Below, piece by piece: positions 50,815 to 60,134 of a stretch of 64,000 nucleotides of DNA. Source of the DNA: Cryobacterium psychrophilum (lineage in GTDB: Bacteria > Actinomycetota > Actinomycetes > Actinomycetales > Microbacteriaceae). The stretch covers positions 2,170,001 through 2,234,000 of the forward strand of contig NZ_SODI01000001.1 in assembly GCF_004365915.1 (NCBI RefSeq), given 5' to 3'. Position 1 is the stretch's first letter, and every line of letters begins with the position of its first letter. The translations under genes were made by a program, and so were the position numbers. The notes under the pieces were generated by a model, which did not search any database, was not told the origin of the DNA, and saw only the letters and a list, made by a program, of their open reading frames with translations.

Positions 50815-51207
50815 ATGATGCGTCTTCGCAATCAACGGGGCGAACGCGGCGCAGCCGCCGTGGAATTCGCACTCATCCTCCCCGTACTCCTGCTGCTCGT
50901 GCTCGGTGTGATCGAGTTCAGCCGGGTCTACAACGTGCAGATCTCCCTGAGCAACGCGGCCCGTGAAGGCGCCAGGACGATGGCCATCCACAACAATCCG
51001 GTTCAGGCCAGGTCGGCGGCCAGTCTCGCTGCCCCCTCTGTCACCAGCCCGGCACTCACCGCAGGAAATGTCACCGTCAGCCCCACCGATTGCGCGGCCG
51101 GCTCGACCGTGACCGTGACCATTCATTACGACGTGCACCTGATGACCGGATACTTCGGTCCGACGCTGCCTCTGACCGGCAAGGGAGTCATGCTATGCGG
51201 TGGATAA
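50815..51207 (+). CDS. TadE-family pseudopilin, 130 aa
   Basis: A minor pilin of the Tad system: RGERGAAAVEFALILPVLLLLVLGVIEFSRVYN is the TadE signature (here cut to RGAAAVEFALILPVLLLLVL), i.e. a cleavable leader and a hydrophobic helix starting with AAVEF. The extracytoplasmic part has two cysteines that may form a disulfide. Two adjacent ATGs (50815, 50818) are possible starts. The stop overlaps the next gene by 13 bases. Confidence 0.93.
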   Translation: MMRLRNQRGERGAAAVEFALILPVLLLLVLGVIEFSRVYNVQISLSNAAREGARTMAIHNNPVQARSAASLAAPSVTSPALTAGNVTVSPTDCAAGSTVTVTIHYDVHLMTGYFGPTLPLTGKGVMLCGG

Positions 51208-52184
51208 CTGCCCGTTTGCACCAGGAACGCGGCGCGAGCGCCGTGCTGGTGGCCATCCTGTTGGTCCCGCTTCTCGGCTTCGCGGCAATCGCGCTCGACG
51301 TCGGCGCCCTCTACGTCGAACGTGGCCAGCTCCAGAACGGAGCGGACGCGGCCGCACTCGCCATTGCCCAGGGCTGCGCTGCTGACGGCGTCTGCACCAG
51401 CCCCGGGGGCCGAGCCGCCACATTCGCCAACGCGAACGCCAACGACGGGGCCGCCAGCGTCCTCACCCCCACCTTCCCGACCAGCAACAGCGTGACCGTC
51501 ACCTCGAGCACTCGGGTGGCCGGCACCAATGCGGACGCTATCAGCCACCCGTTCGCGCGGTTCATCGGTGTCGATTCGACGACCGTTCACGCGGCGGCAA
51601 CCGCCGAGTGGGGCGCGCCGCGGGCGAGCATGATCGTGCTTCCGCTCGCCATCTCGCTCTGTGAGTTTCGGCCCGCGCTGGACGGAACCCTCCAGTTGCT
51701 CCGCTACGACCAGAACCCGAACTGCACGACCCCGGACGGGCACCCCATCCCCGGTGGATTCGGCTGGCTCGACCGGGTCGATAACGAGTGTGAGGCGGCC
51801 ATCGACCTGCTCGTGGCGCGTGCGCCGAGCGAACCGGGCAACTCGTACCCGGGCATCTGCGATGACACGCTGACCAATCTGCAGGGCACGACAATTCTGG
51901 TTCCTATTTTCGACCGGGCCTACAACCCGAGCGGTACGGAAGTGACTCAGGGGCAGGCGGCCTCGTACCATCTGTACGCCTTCGCCGCATTCACCGTCAC
52001 CGGATGGAAGCTCTCCGGTGGCCATACCTTCCCGCAGGTCAACATTGATCCCGCCGCCCCGAAGTGCAACGGCAATTGCCGCGGTATCCAGGGCTACTTC
52101 GATCGTTGGGTGTCCGTCGAAGCGGCAGCCGCCGTTCTCGGTGGCCCGGACCTCGGCGCATCCATCGTCAGACTTTCAAACTAG
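51195..52184 (+). CDS. TadG-like pilus assembly protein, 329 aa
   Basis: Opens with ERGASAVLVAILLVPLLGFAAIALDVGALYVERGQLQNGADAAALA, the TadG/Tad_N pattern (cut to GASAVLVAILLVPLLGFAAI): a membrane helix followed by the conserved D-G-A-L-Y-x-x-R-x-x-L-Q-x-x-A-D-A-A-A-L-A. The large extracytoplasmic region has several cysteines and repeated Ala-rich segments; no von Willebrand domain is evident. It is a probable minor component or anchor of the Tad pilus. The ATG at 51195 overlaps tadE by 13 bases. Confidence 0.88.
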   Translation: MRWITARLHQERGASAVLVAILLVPLLGFAAIALDVGALYVERGQLQNGADAAALAIAQGCAADGVCTSPGGRAATFANANANDGAASVLTPTFPTSNSVTVTSSTRVAGTNADAISHPFARFIGVDSTTVHAAATAEWGAPRASMIVLPLAISLCEFRPALDGTLQLLRYDQNPNCTTPDGHPIPGGFGWLDRVDNECEAAIDLLVARAPSEPGNSYPGICDDTLTNLQGTTILVPIFDRAYNPSGTEVTQGQAASYHLYAFAAFTVTGWKLSGGHTFPQVNIDPAAPKCNGNCRGIQGYFDRWVSVEAAAAVLGGPDLGASIVRLSN

Positions 52185-52192
52185 GAGATCTC

Positions 52193-52930
52193 ATGAAAAC
52201 CCGACTCATTGGCGCGATCCTCGCGGTCGTTCTGGCCGTCGTTGGCACCGTCGTGCTCACCGGCTATGTGAACAGCGCTGACGCGCGAGCTGCCAACGGC
52301 GCCGAGTTCGTGGCGGTCTACCTGGTCGTTGACGAGATACCGGCCGGCACCGAGGCGGCCGCGATCAACGACTTCATCACCGCGAAGCAGATCCCGGCCC
52401 TCGCCGCGGTGCCGGGCCGGGTGACGAAGCTGAGCGACCTGAATGGCCTGGTGGCGGACACCGCGCTGATGCCCGGCGAGCAGCTGCTCGAGTCGCGCTG
52501 GGTGACCCCCGCCACGCGGGCCGCCAGCGGAGATGTCGCTCTGCCGGAGGGAATGCAGTCGGTCAGCATCGCGCTTCCGGTCGAGCAGGTGGTCGGCGGC
52601 ACGGTCAAGCCGGGCGACACCGTCGGCGTCGTGATTTCCGCGACCCTCAAGGGCGCCGACGGCGCCGCAGAAACGCCGATCAGCCAACAGGTTTTCCACA
52701 AGGTGCTCGTGACGGCCGTGCGAGAGGGAACCAACACTCCGCCGGCCGAGGGCGCGGATGTGGCCGGCGAGGCGTTCGACACCGTGATGGTCACCCTGGC
52801 CCGGTCGACCGCGGATATCCAGAAACTGGTCTGGGGCCAGGAATTCGGCAGCGTGTGGCTCACCATCGAACCCAAGACCGCCGATGAGACCGGTTCAGCG
52901 GTCGTCGACGGCAGCACGGTATTCCAATGA
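52193..52930 (+). CDS. cpaB: CpaB/RcpC-like pilus assembly protein, 245 aa
   Basis: A single transmembrane helix near the start (LIGAILAVVLAVVGTVVLTGYV) followed by an SAF-type domain: VYLVVDEIPAGTEAAAINDFI, then LSDLNGLVADTALMPGEQLL and VSIALPVEQVVGGTVKPGDTVGVV, the CpaB/FlgA-related pattern. In Gram-negatives CpaB/RcpC touches the secretin; here, in a monoderm, it likely helps assembly in the wall zone. The ATG at 52193 follows AGGAGA. It overlaps the next gene by four bases. Confidence 0.92.
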   Translation: MKTRLIGAILAVVLAVVGTVVLTGYVNSADARAANGAEFVAVYLVVDEIPAGTEAAAINDFITAKQIPALAAVPGRVTKLSDLNGLVADTALMPGEQLLESRWVTPATRAASGDVALPEGMQSVSIALPVEQVVGGTVKPGDTVGVVISATLKGADGAAETPISQQVFHKVLVTAVREGTNTPPAEGADVAGEAFDTVMVTLARSTADIQKLVWGQEFGSVWLTIEPKTADETGSAVVDGSTVFQ

Positions 52931-53922
52931 GCCGCCCACGCCTGAGCCCCTGGCGCAACGGGGTACTGGAACGGCCGGAACGTGACACCGTGCCCGGCGA
53001 CGCCGACCTCGACGCCGACCTTGAGGCCCTGGCGGCCGCCGAAATGGAGGACGACGCCGCAACCGACAACCGGGAGACAGCCGACGACCCGTGCGCACCG
53101 CCGACCTTCGTTCCACCGCCGATCGACACGCTGGGCGAGGTTGCCGGCATCCCGCGCCAGATCATCGCGGTGGTGGCCGCCAAGGGTGGCGTCGGCAAGA
53201 CGACCGTCGCGACGAACCTGGCCGTCGGCCTCGCCAAGCAGGCTCCACTGTCGGTGGTCCTCGTCGACGCTGACGTGCAGTTCGGGGACGTGGCCACGGC
53301 GCTGTCGCTGACTCCCGGTCATTCCCTGCCGGACGCCGTCACGGCGGTCGCGGCCAACGACTCCATGGTGCTCAAGGCCTATCTCACCCCGCACTCGGGC
53401 GGTTATTACACCGTGTGCGGCTCGGACTCGCCCGCCGACGGCGACCGGGTCACCGGCGAGCAGCTGAGTCACCTGATCCGCCAGCTCGCCGAGATCTTCC
53501 GCTTCGTCATCATCGACACGGCACCGGGTCTGGGCGAGCATGCCCTGGCCGCGCTCGAGTCCGCCACCGACGCCGTATTCGTCTGCGGGATGTCGGTACC
53601 GAGCGCACGAGGACTGCGCAAGGAGCTTGCCGTGCTCACCGGCATCGGCCTCATGCCGCAGTCCCGTCATGTGGTGCTGAATTTCGCCGACCGGGTGAGC
53701 GGACTGAGCGTGCGTGACATAGAGGCGACGATCGGGGTGCCGGTGGACATCGCCGTGCCCCGATCGAGCGTGGTCACGCTGTCCACGAACCGCGGCATCC
53801 CGCTGCTTCAGGACGGAAACAGAAATCCCGCATCAGCGGCTCTCACGGAGCTGGTGCGCCGGTTCGACCCCAGCGCGTCACTTAAACGCGGTCGCTTGCA
53901 TCGAAGGGTGGTTGTCGCATGA
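52927..53922 (+). CDS. cpaE: CpaE/TadZ-like MinD-family ATPase, 331 aa
   Basis: A Tad pilus localisation ATPase: IIAVVAAKGGVGKTTVATNLAVGLA is the canonical deviant Walker A (cut to AAKGGVGKTTVATNLA), VVLVDADVQFGDVATAL follows as the switch I region, and FVIIDTAPGLGEHALAALE is the Walker B region. The first 70 residues are acidic and probably disordered; there is no receiver domain. Overlaps cpaB and the next gene by four bases each, so it is co-translated within the Tad operon. Confidence 0.94.
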   Translation: MSRPRLSPWRNGVLERPERDTVPGDADLDADLEALAAAEMEDDAATDNRETADDPCAPPTFVPPPIDTLGEVAGIPRQIIAVVAAKGGVGKTTVATNLAVGLAKQAPLSVVLVDADVQFGDVATALSLTPGHSLPDAVTAVAANDSMVLKAYLTPHSGGYYTVCGSDSPADGDRVTGEQLSHLIRQLAEIFRFVIIDTAPGLGEHALAALESATDAVFVCGMSVPSARGLRKELAVLTGIGLMPQSRHVVLNFADRVSGLSVRDIEATIGVPVDIAVPRSSVVTLSTNRGIPLLQDGNRNPASAALTELVRRFDPSASLKRGRLHRRVVVA

Positions 53923-55397
53923 AACTGACTGACCGAGTGGATGCGGCACGCCGCGACGGACCACTGCATCGCCTGGACAAGAAAGTCCCGGTCCTTCCCT
54001 CTGTGGCGAGGATGACGGAGGAGGCGTGGCTCGGAGATGAGGATCGGGCTGCCGCGCCCGCTCCGGTGGCCGACGCACAGGTGCCCGCCCCGGCGCCCGC
54101 GCCAGTGGTCGACCCCCTCGCGGAACTCAAGGAACGGGCCGCGCAGGAGCTTTTCGTCCGGATCGGAACGCGGCTGAACGACGCGAGCCTGAGCGAGGAG
54201 CAACTGCATTCGTATGCCAGGGCCGAACTCGGCAATATCGTCGCGGCCGAGCAGGTTCCCCTCAGTCCCGAGGAGCGCACCAGGCTGATCGCGGAGATCG
54301 GGGCCGACGTGCTCGGCTTCGGCCCGCTGGAGGCGCTGCTCGCCGACGTGGCGGTGACCGAGATCATGGTCAACGGTCACCAGCAGATCTTCGTCGAGCG
54401 GGCCGGGCACCTCAGCCTCAGCGACGCTCGTTTCACCAGCGAGGCGCAGCTGCGACGGGTGATCGAACGGATCGTGGCGAAAGTCGGGCGCCGCATCGAC
54501 GAGTCGTCGCCCCTGGTGGACGCCCGCCTCGCCGACGGCTCGCGGGTGAACGCGATCATCCCGCCGCTCGCGGTCGACGGATCGTCGCTGACGATTCGCA
54601 AGTTCGCGCGCGAACCCCTCACCGTGAAGGACCTGATCGACTTCGGCACCCTCAGCGCCGAAATGGCCCAGGTGCTGGACGCCTGCGTGAAGGCCAAGCT
54701 CAACATCATCGTCTCCGGCGGAACCGGAACCGGCAAGACCACGCTGCTGAACGTGCTGTCCAGTTACATCCCGCCCGATGAGCGCATCATCACTATCGAG
54801 GACGCGGTGGAGCTGCAACTGCAGCAGGACCACGTCATCCGGCTGGAATCCCGGCCGGCGAACATCGAGGGCAAAGGCGAGATCACCATCCGTGACCTCG
54901 TGCGCAACTCCCTCCGGATGCGGCCGGACCGGATCGTGATCGGCGAGTGCCGCGGGGGAGAGAGCCTCGACATGCTGCAGGCGATGAACACCGGCCACGA
55001 GGGCTCCATCTCCACGGTGCACTCGAACTCGCCTCGCGACGCGATCGCACGGCTGGAGACTCTCGTGCTAATGGCCGGCATGGACCTGCCCCTGCGTGCG
55101 ATTCGTGAACAGATCGCCTCTGCGATCGACGTGATCGTGCAGATCACTCGGCTCAGTGACGGCACCCGCCGGGTGACGCATGTGACCGAGGTGCAGGGCA
55201 TGGAGGGCGACATCGTCACCCTCCAGGACGCCTTCGTGTTCGACTACAGTGCCGGCGTCGACGATACCGGACGCCTGCGGGGCCACGCCGTGGCGACCGG
55301 GGTGCGGCCACGATTCGCCGATAAGTTCCGGGACCTGGGAATTCCGCTGTCTCCGAGCGTGTTCCAGGCCAACCTCGTCACCCGGGATAAGCGATGA
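53919..55397 (+). CDS. cpaF: CpaF/TadA secretion ATPase, 492 aa
   Basis: The motor ATPase of the Tad pilus. Walker A is IVSGGTGTGKTTLLNVLSSYI (cut to SGGTGTGKTTLLNVL), the Asp box IITIEDAVELQLQQDHV, Walker B RPDRIVIGECRGGE, and the His box region MNTGHEGSISTVHSNSPRDAI. The N-terminal 70 residues carry a Pro/Ala-rich segment (QVPAPAPAPVVDP). The 492-residue length is slightly above the family norm due to this segment. Four-base overlaps on both sides place it in the middle of the operon. Confidence 0.97.
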   Translation: MKLTDRVDAARRDGPLHRLDKKVPVLPSVARMTEEAWLGDEDRAAAPAPVADAQVPAPAPAPVVDPLAELKERAAQELFVRIGTRLNDASLSEEQLHSYARAELGNIVAAEQVPLSPEERTRLIAEIGADVLGFGPLEALLADVAVTEIMVNGHQQIFVERAGHLSLSDARFTSEAQLRRVIERIVAKVGRRIDESSPLVDARLADGSRVNAIIPPLAVDGSSLTIRKFAREPLTVKDLIDFGTLSAEMAQVLDACVKAKLNIIVSGGTGTGKTTLLNVLSSYIPPDERIITIEDAVELQLQQDHVIRLESRPANIEGKGEITIRDLVRNSLRMRPDRIVIGECRGGESLDMLQAMNTGHEGSISTVHSNSPRDAIARLETLVLMAGMDLPLRAIREQIASAIDVIVQITRLSDGTRRVTHVTEVQGMEGDIVTLQDAFVFDYSAGVDDTGRLRGHAVATGVRPRFADKFRDLGIPLSPSVFQANLVTRDKR

Positions 55398-56350
55398 CCC
55401 CCGTCATGCTCTACGTCGGCGTCGCCGCCGCGCTCATCGCGCTGTTCGTGCTCCTCTTCCTTGTGATCGCACCGCCCCGCCCCAGGGTGCCGATCGAGCG
55501 CCGCCGCGCGCCGGGCACGGTGGACACGTCGACCCTCACCCGGGTGACCGACCGTGTGGTCGAGACGATCGACGGGGCGCTCCACCGTCGCGGACGGGCG
55601 CCGTTCACCGCAGAGGAACTGGAACAGGCCAGCATCCGGATGCAGCCGTCCGGTTTCATACTCATGGTGCTGTCGGCCTCGACCGTCCTGGCTCTGGCCG
55701 GGCTGGTGCTGGGCACCGGCACACCCTGGGCCGTGCCGCTGATGGTGACTTTCGCCGCGGTCGGGCCGATCGGGGCAAAGGTGCTGCTCGGCGTGCGTGC
55801 CCGGCAGCGTCGCGCGAAATTCGCGGAGCAACTCGACGAATCGCTTGCTCTTCTGGCCGGCGGTCTGCGAGCCGGCCACAGCCTCCTGCGGGCGGTCGAT
55901 GCTGCGTCCCAGGAGACGCCGTCGCCGACGGCCGACGAACTGGCCCGGATCGTGAACGAGACTCGCATCGGGCGTGACCTGGGCGACGCCCTCGACAACA
56001 CCGCCACCCGGATGGGGAGCGAGGACTTTCGCTGGGTTGCGCAGGCGATCGCCATCAACCGTGAGGTCGGCGGCAACCTCTCCGAAGTGCTCGACCAGGT
56101 GGGCCACACCATCCGGGAACGCAACGAGATCCGTCGCCAGGTGAAGGCGCTGGCTGCCGAAGGCAAGCTGTCCGCCTGGGTGCTGATTCTCCTGCCGGTC
56201 GGGGTCTTCACCTTCCTGCTGCTCACCCAGCCGAACTACTTCGCCGGATTCTTCAGCAGTATCTGGGGAATAGCCGCCCTCATCGTCGCGGCCATCCTGC
56301 TCATCGGCGGCTCATTGTGGATGATGGCCGTCGTCAAAGTGAAGTTCTAG
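55394..56350 (+). CDS. tadB: TadB-like pilus assembly membrane protein, 318 aa
   Basis: A type II secretion F (GspF)-like membrane protein. Helices are at the start (VAAALIALFVLLFLVIAPP), in the middle (ILMVLSASTVLALAGLVLG) and at the end (WVLILLPVGVFTFLLL and IVAAILLIGGSLWMMAVV). The cytosolic T2SF core reads FAEQLDESLALLAGGLRAGHSLLRAVD and FRWVAQAIAINREVGGNLSEVLDQVGHTI. With TadC it forms the inner membrane platform that the ATPase drives. It overlaps cpaF by four bases. Confidence 0.95.
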   Translation: MTPVMLYVGVAAALIALFVLLFLVIAPPRPRVPIERRRAPGTVDTSTLTRVTDRVVETIDGALHRRGRAPFTAEELEQASIRMQPSGFILMVLSASTVLALAGLVLGTGTPWAVPLMVTFAAVGPIGAKVLLGVRARQRRAKFAEQLDESLALLAGGLRAGHSLLRAVDAASQETPSPTADELARIVNETRIGRDLGDALDNTATRMGSEDFRWVAQAIAINREVGGNLSEVLDQVGHTIRERNEIRRQVKALAAEGKLSAWVLILLPVGVFTFLLLTQPNYFAGFFSSIWGIAALIVAAILLIGGSLWMMAVVKVKF

Positions 56351-56359
56351 GAGAACCCG

Positions 56360-57229
56360 ATGCCCTCACTCATTGCAGTCCTCGCCTCGCTCGCCGTCGC
56401 CGGCGGGTTTGCGACCCTCATCGGCATCCTCGTCGGCGGCCGCGCTGCCCAGCCGGTCGCGGAGATTGGCGACTCGTCTCCGCGGTTCGCCGCGCCGGGC
56501 TCCGTGCGCGTCCAACGCCGTTGGGGGATGCGTGAGCTGGCCCCCCGCGGGTACCTCGGGATGCTCGATCGGCGGCTCGCGCTCGCCGGGCGGCCACCCG
56601 CCTGGACCATAGACAAGATCCTCATCGCCAAGCCCCTGGCCGGCACGGCCGGTGCGCTCCTGGCGCTGCTCTGGATCAGCGGGGACCCGGTTCCGACTCG
56701 ATTTGTGCTCGGCATCCTGCTCGTGCTGCTGTGTTTCTTCGTTCCCGACCTCTTGCTTGTCAGCCGCGGGCAGGAACGGCAGGAGCAGATGCAGAACGCC
56801 CTGGCCGACACCCTCGACCAGATGACGATCGCCGTGGAGGCCGGCCTCGGTTTTGAGGCGGCCATGGCCAAGGCGGCGACGAACGGCAAGGGCCCCCTCG
56901 CGGAGGAGTTCATCCGTACCCTGCAGGACATGAGCATCGGGCGCACTCGCACGCACGCCTACCAGTCGCTGGGCGATCGAACCTCGTCGTCGGATTTGCG
57001 CCGGTTCACCCGTTCGGTCATCCAGGCGGACACCTACGGCATCGCGATCGCGGACGTGCTCCGGGTACAGGCCGGGGAAATGCGCCTTCGACGCCGTCAG
57101 CGCGCCGAGGAGAAGGCCATGAAGGTGCCCGTCAAGGTGCTCTTCCCGCTCATCTTCTGCATCCTGCCGGTGCTGTTCATCGTGCTGCTCACCCCGGCCG
57201 TGCTCAGCATGGTCAAGGCGTTCTCCTAA
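56360..57229 (+). CDS. tadC: TadC-like pilus assembly membrane protein, 289 aa
   Basis: Second GspF-like platform protein. Core segments are QMQNALADTLDQMTIAVEAGLGFEAAMAKAA and FTRSVIQADTYGIAIADVLRVQAGEMR, flanked by helices (ALLALLWISG, FVLGILLVLLCFFVPDLLL, and VLFPLIFCILPVLFIVLL). It is the last gene of the Tad operon, nine bases after tadB. A weak hairpin (CTTCCGCT at 57231 with AGCGGAAG at 57271) follows its stop. Confidence 0.94.
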   Translation: MPSLIAVLASLAVAGGFATLIGILVGGRAAQPVAEIGDSSPRFAAPGSVRVQRRWGMRELAPRGYLGMLDRRLALAGRPPAWTIDKILIAKPLAGTAGALLALLWISGDPVPTRFVLGILLVLLCFFVPDLLLVSRGQERQEQMQNALADTLDQMTIAVEAGLGFEAAMAKAATNGKGPLAEEFIRTLQDMSIGRTRTHAYQSLGDRTSSSDLRRFTRSVIQADTYGIAIADVLRVQAGEMRLRRRQRAEEKAMKVPVKVLFPLIFCILPVLFIVLLTPAVLSMVKAFS

Positions 57230-57268
57230 CCTTCCGCTGCACCGACGGGAGACCCCGGATGCGGGCGG

Positions 57269-57757
57269 CTAGCGGAAGTTGACGAACTGCAGCGCCACAT
57301 CAAGGTCTTTGCCCTTGAGCAGCGCCATCACCGACTGCAGGTCATCGCGGCTCTTGGAACTCACGCGCAGCTCGTCGCCCTGGATCTGGCTCTTGACGCC
57401 CTTCGGGCCCTCGTCGCGGATGATCTTGCCGATCTTCTTCGCGTTCTCCTGGTCGATACCGGCCTTCATCGTGGTTTCTATGCGGTATTCCTTGCCGGAG
57501 GCGAATGGCTCACCCGCGTCGAGGCTGCGCAGGGAAATACCACGCTTGATGAGCTTGGACTCGAACACTTCGAGGATGGCCTTGACGCGCTCCTCCGTGT
57601 TGGCCTTCATGAGGACCTTCTCGCCGCTCATCGCGATCGAGGCACCCACATTCTTGAAGTCATACCGCTGGGCGACCTCTTTGTGCGCCTGGTTGAGGGC
57701 GTTGTCGACCTCCATCGGGTCGACCTTGCTAACGATGTCGAACGTAGAATCTGCCAT
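57269..57757 (-). CDS. YajQ-family nucleotide-binding protein, 162 aa
   Basis: A UPF0234/YajQ protein of two ferredoxin-like domains: [36 protein letters not shown] (cut to [18 protein letters not shown]) opens it, [21 protein letters not shown] is central, and [24 protein letters not shown] closes the core. YajQ proteins bind nucleotides, in some bacteria c-di-GMP, and RNA. The length is exactly typical. It starts four bases after the stop of the LacI-type regulator gene on the same strand. Confidence 0.95.
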   Translation of the reverse strand: MADSTFDIVSKVDPMEVDNALNQAHKEVAQRYDFKNVGASIAMSGEKVLMKANTEERVKAILEVFESKLIKRGISLRSLDAGEPFASGKEYRIETTMKAGIDQENAKKIGKIIRDEGPKGVKSQIQGDELRVSSKSRDDLQSVMALLKGKDLDVALQFVNFR

Positions 57758-57761
57758 GGCT

Positions 57762-58844
57762 CTATCGTACCGGGCCGGTACCGCGGTGCCGGGAGAGATC
57801 CCCGGCGCCGCGGTACGCCGATTCAGCTCGCGGGGGCGCGGTGCTGGAGCGCGTAATGAGCTCGAATGGCATCGGGAGATTGAGGTCGCCGGGTTCGTGC
57901 GGTCGGGGGTGTAGCTGCTCCATCAAGATATCCACCGCTTTCTCCCCCTGGGCCTGCGGGAACTGCGCCATGGTCGTGAGGCCGAAGAAGTCGGCGAGAT
58001 TGTGGTCGTCAATGCCGATGACCGACACGTCGTGGGGTACCGAGAGCCCGAGGTCCCTCGCCGCGAGGATGCACCCGATCGCCATCTCGTCGGAGGCGGC
58101 GAAAATGGCGCTCGGGCGTCCGTCGTCACGCTCAAGCAGCCGGCGCGTGGCCTGGTAGCCTCCGCGCATGGTGAAGTTCGCCGGCTCGAACAGGTCTACC
58201 GACACGGCGATCTCGGCCGCTTCGAGGGCTCCCTCGTAGCCGAGTCGCCGGTTCGTCGGCAGGTGAAAGTCGAGGTCGAGCTCCTTGCTGCCACCGACAT
58301 GGCCGATGCGGGTGTGTCCGAGCGCCAGCAGATGCTCCGTGGCTCGGCGGGCGACGGCCGCGTCGTCGATCGTGAGGGTGCGCACACCATTGCTGGGGCC
58401 GCCGACGCCGACGCCGACGATCGGCTTTCCCACAGCGTGTAAACGGTCGACCTCATGTTCGGTGAGCTCAAGCGAGACGGCGATGACAGCATCCAGTCGC
58501 TGTCGAAGGAGAAAATGCTCGAAGACGCTGGCCCGCTCGTCTCCGCCGCCGGAAAGGTTATAGAGGGTGAGGTCGTAGCCGTTGCGGAGGAGGGCCCGTT
58601 GCGCTCCCTCCACGACGCTCGAGAAGAACCAGCTGCCGAGGAACGGGACGACAACACCGATGTTCTTGGTGCGACCGGAAGCGAGGCTCGATGCGCTCGC
58701 CGACACTACGTAGCCGAGCTCACCGGCCGCAGCCTCGACCTTGAGCCGGGTGGCCGGTTTGACCGGTCCCCTGCCGCTCAGCGTGCGCGAGACGGTGGCG
58801 GTCGACACGCCTGCCAGACGGGCGACGTCTTCGATTCCGGCCAT
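57762..58844 (-). CDS. LacI-family transcriptional regulator, 360 aa
   Basis: The N-terminal HTH ([21 protein letters not shown]) and hinge helix ([17 protein letters not shown]) are canonical, followed by the periplasmic-binding-protein-like core ([56 protein letters not shown]). LacI regulators repress sugar genes until an inducer binds. The last 25 residues run past the usual end and may be unstructured. A perfect LacI-type operator lies 4.5 kb away at 63310, beside an alpha-glucosidase gene; control of that site by this protein is only a guess. Confidence 0.95.
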   Translation of the reverse strand: MAGIEDVARLAGVSTATVSRTLSGRGPVKPATRLKVEAAAGELGYVVSASASSLASGRTKNIGVVVPFLGSWFFSSVVEGAQRALLRNGYDLTLYNLSGGGDERASVFEHFLLRQRLDAVIAVSLELTEHEVDRLHAVGKPIVGVGVGGPSNGVRTLTIDDAAVARRATEHLLALGHTRIGHVGGSKELDLDFHLPTNRRLGYEGALEAAEIAVSVDLFEPANFTMRGGYQATRRLLERDDGRPSAIFAASDEMAIGCILAARDLGLSVPHDVSVIGIDDHNLADFFGLTTMAQFPQAQGEKAVDILMEQLHPRPHEPGDLNLPMPFELITRSSTAPPRAESAYRGAGDLSRHRGTGPVR

Positions 58845-58999
58845 GGGTTCCTTATCGAATGGGAGAAGTGCGGGTGTTTGATCTTATCGAGGCGTGAATC
58901 CCACCGATTCCTGCGCGCTGATTTCACGCTGGGGCACTTCGTCTTGTATTCTGATTCAGCACGTTCGATTAGGTGAAATTTGCCCGGTCGAAAGCAGCT

Positions 59000-59081
59000 G
59001 GCGAGTTACCCAAGCGGCCAAAGGGATCTGACTGTAAATCAGACGGCGTAGCCTTCGTGAGTTCGAACCTCGCACTCGCCA
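59000..59081 (+). tRNA. tRNA-Tyr (anticodon GTA)
   Basis: Acceptor GGCGAGT with ACTCGCC, discriminator A at 59081; anticodon loop CTGTAAA with anticodon GTA in stem TCTGA/TCAGA; a long variable arm (class II) before the T-arm with GTTCGAAC. CCA is not encoded. Followed by an intrinsic terminator. Confidence 0.97.
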
Positions 59082-59091
59082 CAGCAAACCA

Positions 59092-59126
59092 GCAGGCCCG
59101 GAGAAATCCGGGCCTGCTTCTTTTTA
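59092..59126 (+). terminator. intrinsic terminator after tRNA-Tyr
   Basis: Perfect 11-bp stem GCAGGCCCGGA (59092-59102) and TCCGGGCCTGC (59107-59117), GAAA tetraloop, then TTCTTTTT. It starts 11 bases after the tRNA. Confidence 0.93.
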
Positions 59127-59162
59127 AGCGGATGCGCCTGGCGCGTCACGTAGCGTGGAGGC

Positions 59163-59993
59163 ATGACTGCCGCCGTGACATCAGACCTGCTCGCCATTGC
59201 CCGACGCACCGCGCTCGAGGCCGGGGAGCTTGCGCATCGTCGCCGCGCGGAGGGCGTACAGATTGCGGCGTCCAAGTCGTCACCGGAAGACGTGGTGACG
59301 AACGCCGACCGGGAGGTCGAGGCCCTCATCCGCGCCAGGCTCGCGGCGGCGCGGCCGGGTGATGGCTTTTACGGGGAGGAATCGGAGGCCACCGACGGTT
59401 CAACCGGACTCACCTGGGTCGTCGACCCGATCGACGGCACCGTCAACTATCTCTATGGAATTCCGCACTACGCGATCAGCATCGCCGTCGTGGAGGGCGA
59501 CCCGAAACCGGCGACATGGAACACGCTTGCCGGGGTCGTCGTGAACCCGGCAATCGGGGAGGTCTACACGGCGGCAGCTGGCCAAGGTGCGTTTCTGGGC
59601 GAGCGCCGCCTCGCCGTGAACACCGGCGTGCCGCTATCGCTCGCGCTCGCGGGAACCGGCTTTGGGTATGCGGCGAAGCGGCGACTGTGGCAGGCCGCCG
59701 TCGTGCAGGGACTCATTGGCGAGGTGCGGGACATTCGACGAATGGGTGCCGCGGCGCTGGACCTGTGCTCGGTGGCGGCCGGCCGCCTGGACGTGTACTA
59801 CGAGCGCGGTCTGCACCCGTGGGACCACGCGGCGGGTGCTCTCATTGCGCGGGAGGCAGGTGCCCGTGTGGGGGCTTTCGGCAAGAACACCGAGGGAATC
59901 GACCTGCTGGTCGCCGCCGCCCCAGACCTCTACGATCAGTTTGTGCCACTCCTAGAACAGCTTTTCACCCGGTTAGATCAGGAATCGTCGTGA
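59163..59993 (+). CDS. inositol monophosphatase family protein, 276 aa
   Basis: A metal-dependent sugar/inositol phosphatase. Metal-binding residues are in FYGEESEATDG, then the signature WVVDPIDGTVNYLYGIPHYAIS (DPIDGT), and the second signature GLHPWDHAAGALIAREAGARV (WDxAAG). The 276-residue length is normal. Substrate may be inositol-1-phosphate, needed for phosphatidylinositol and mycothiol in actinobacteria, or another sugar phosphate; sequence alone does not decide. The ATG at 59163 is the natural start. It follows tRNA-Tyr. Confidence 0.95.
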   Translation: MTAAVTSDLLAIARRTALEAGELAHRRRAEGVQIAASKSSPEDVVTNADREVEALIRARLAAARPGDGFYGEESEATDGSTGLTWVVDPIDGTVNYLYGIPHYAISIAVVEGDPKPATWNTLAGVVVNPAIGEVYTAAAGQGAFLGERRLAVNTGVPLSLALAGTGFGYAAKRRLWQAAVVQGLIGEVRDIRRMGAAALDLCSVAAGRLDVYYERGLHPWDHAAGALIAREAGARVGAFGKNTEGIDLLVAAAPDLYDQFVPLLEQLFTRLDQESS

Positions 59994-60134
59994 TGTGTCC
60001 GGCGGTTCGGGGGGTGTACTCGGAGTCTGAGCGTGCCTTTTGGGGCTGCGCGGGTTAGCCTTGACCGATTCGTTACATTCCATTGCGGCTAAGACGAGCA
60101 ACGGATGCCAGTCCGCCGCACAGAAAGAGCCCCT

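Noticed and set aside
52318..53670. Long minus-strand frame opposite the CpaB and CpaE genes
   Set aside because: The plus-strand reading has complete CpaB and MinD-like motifs; the antisense protein has none.
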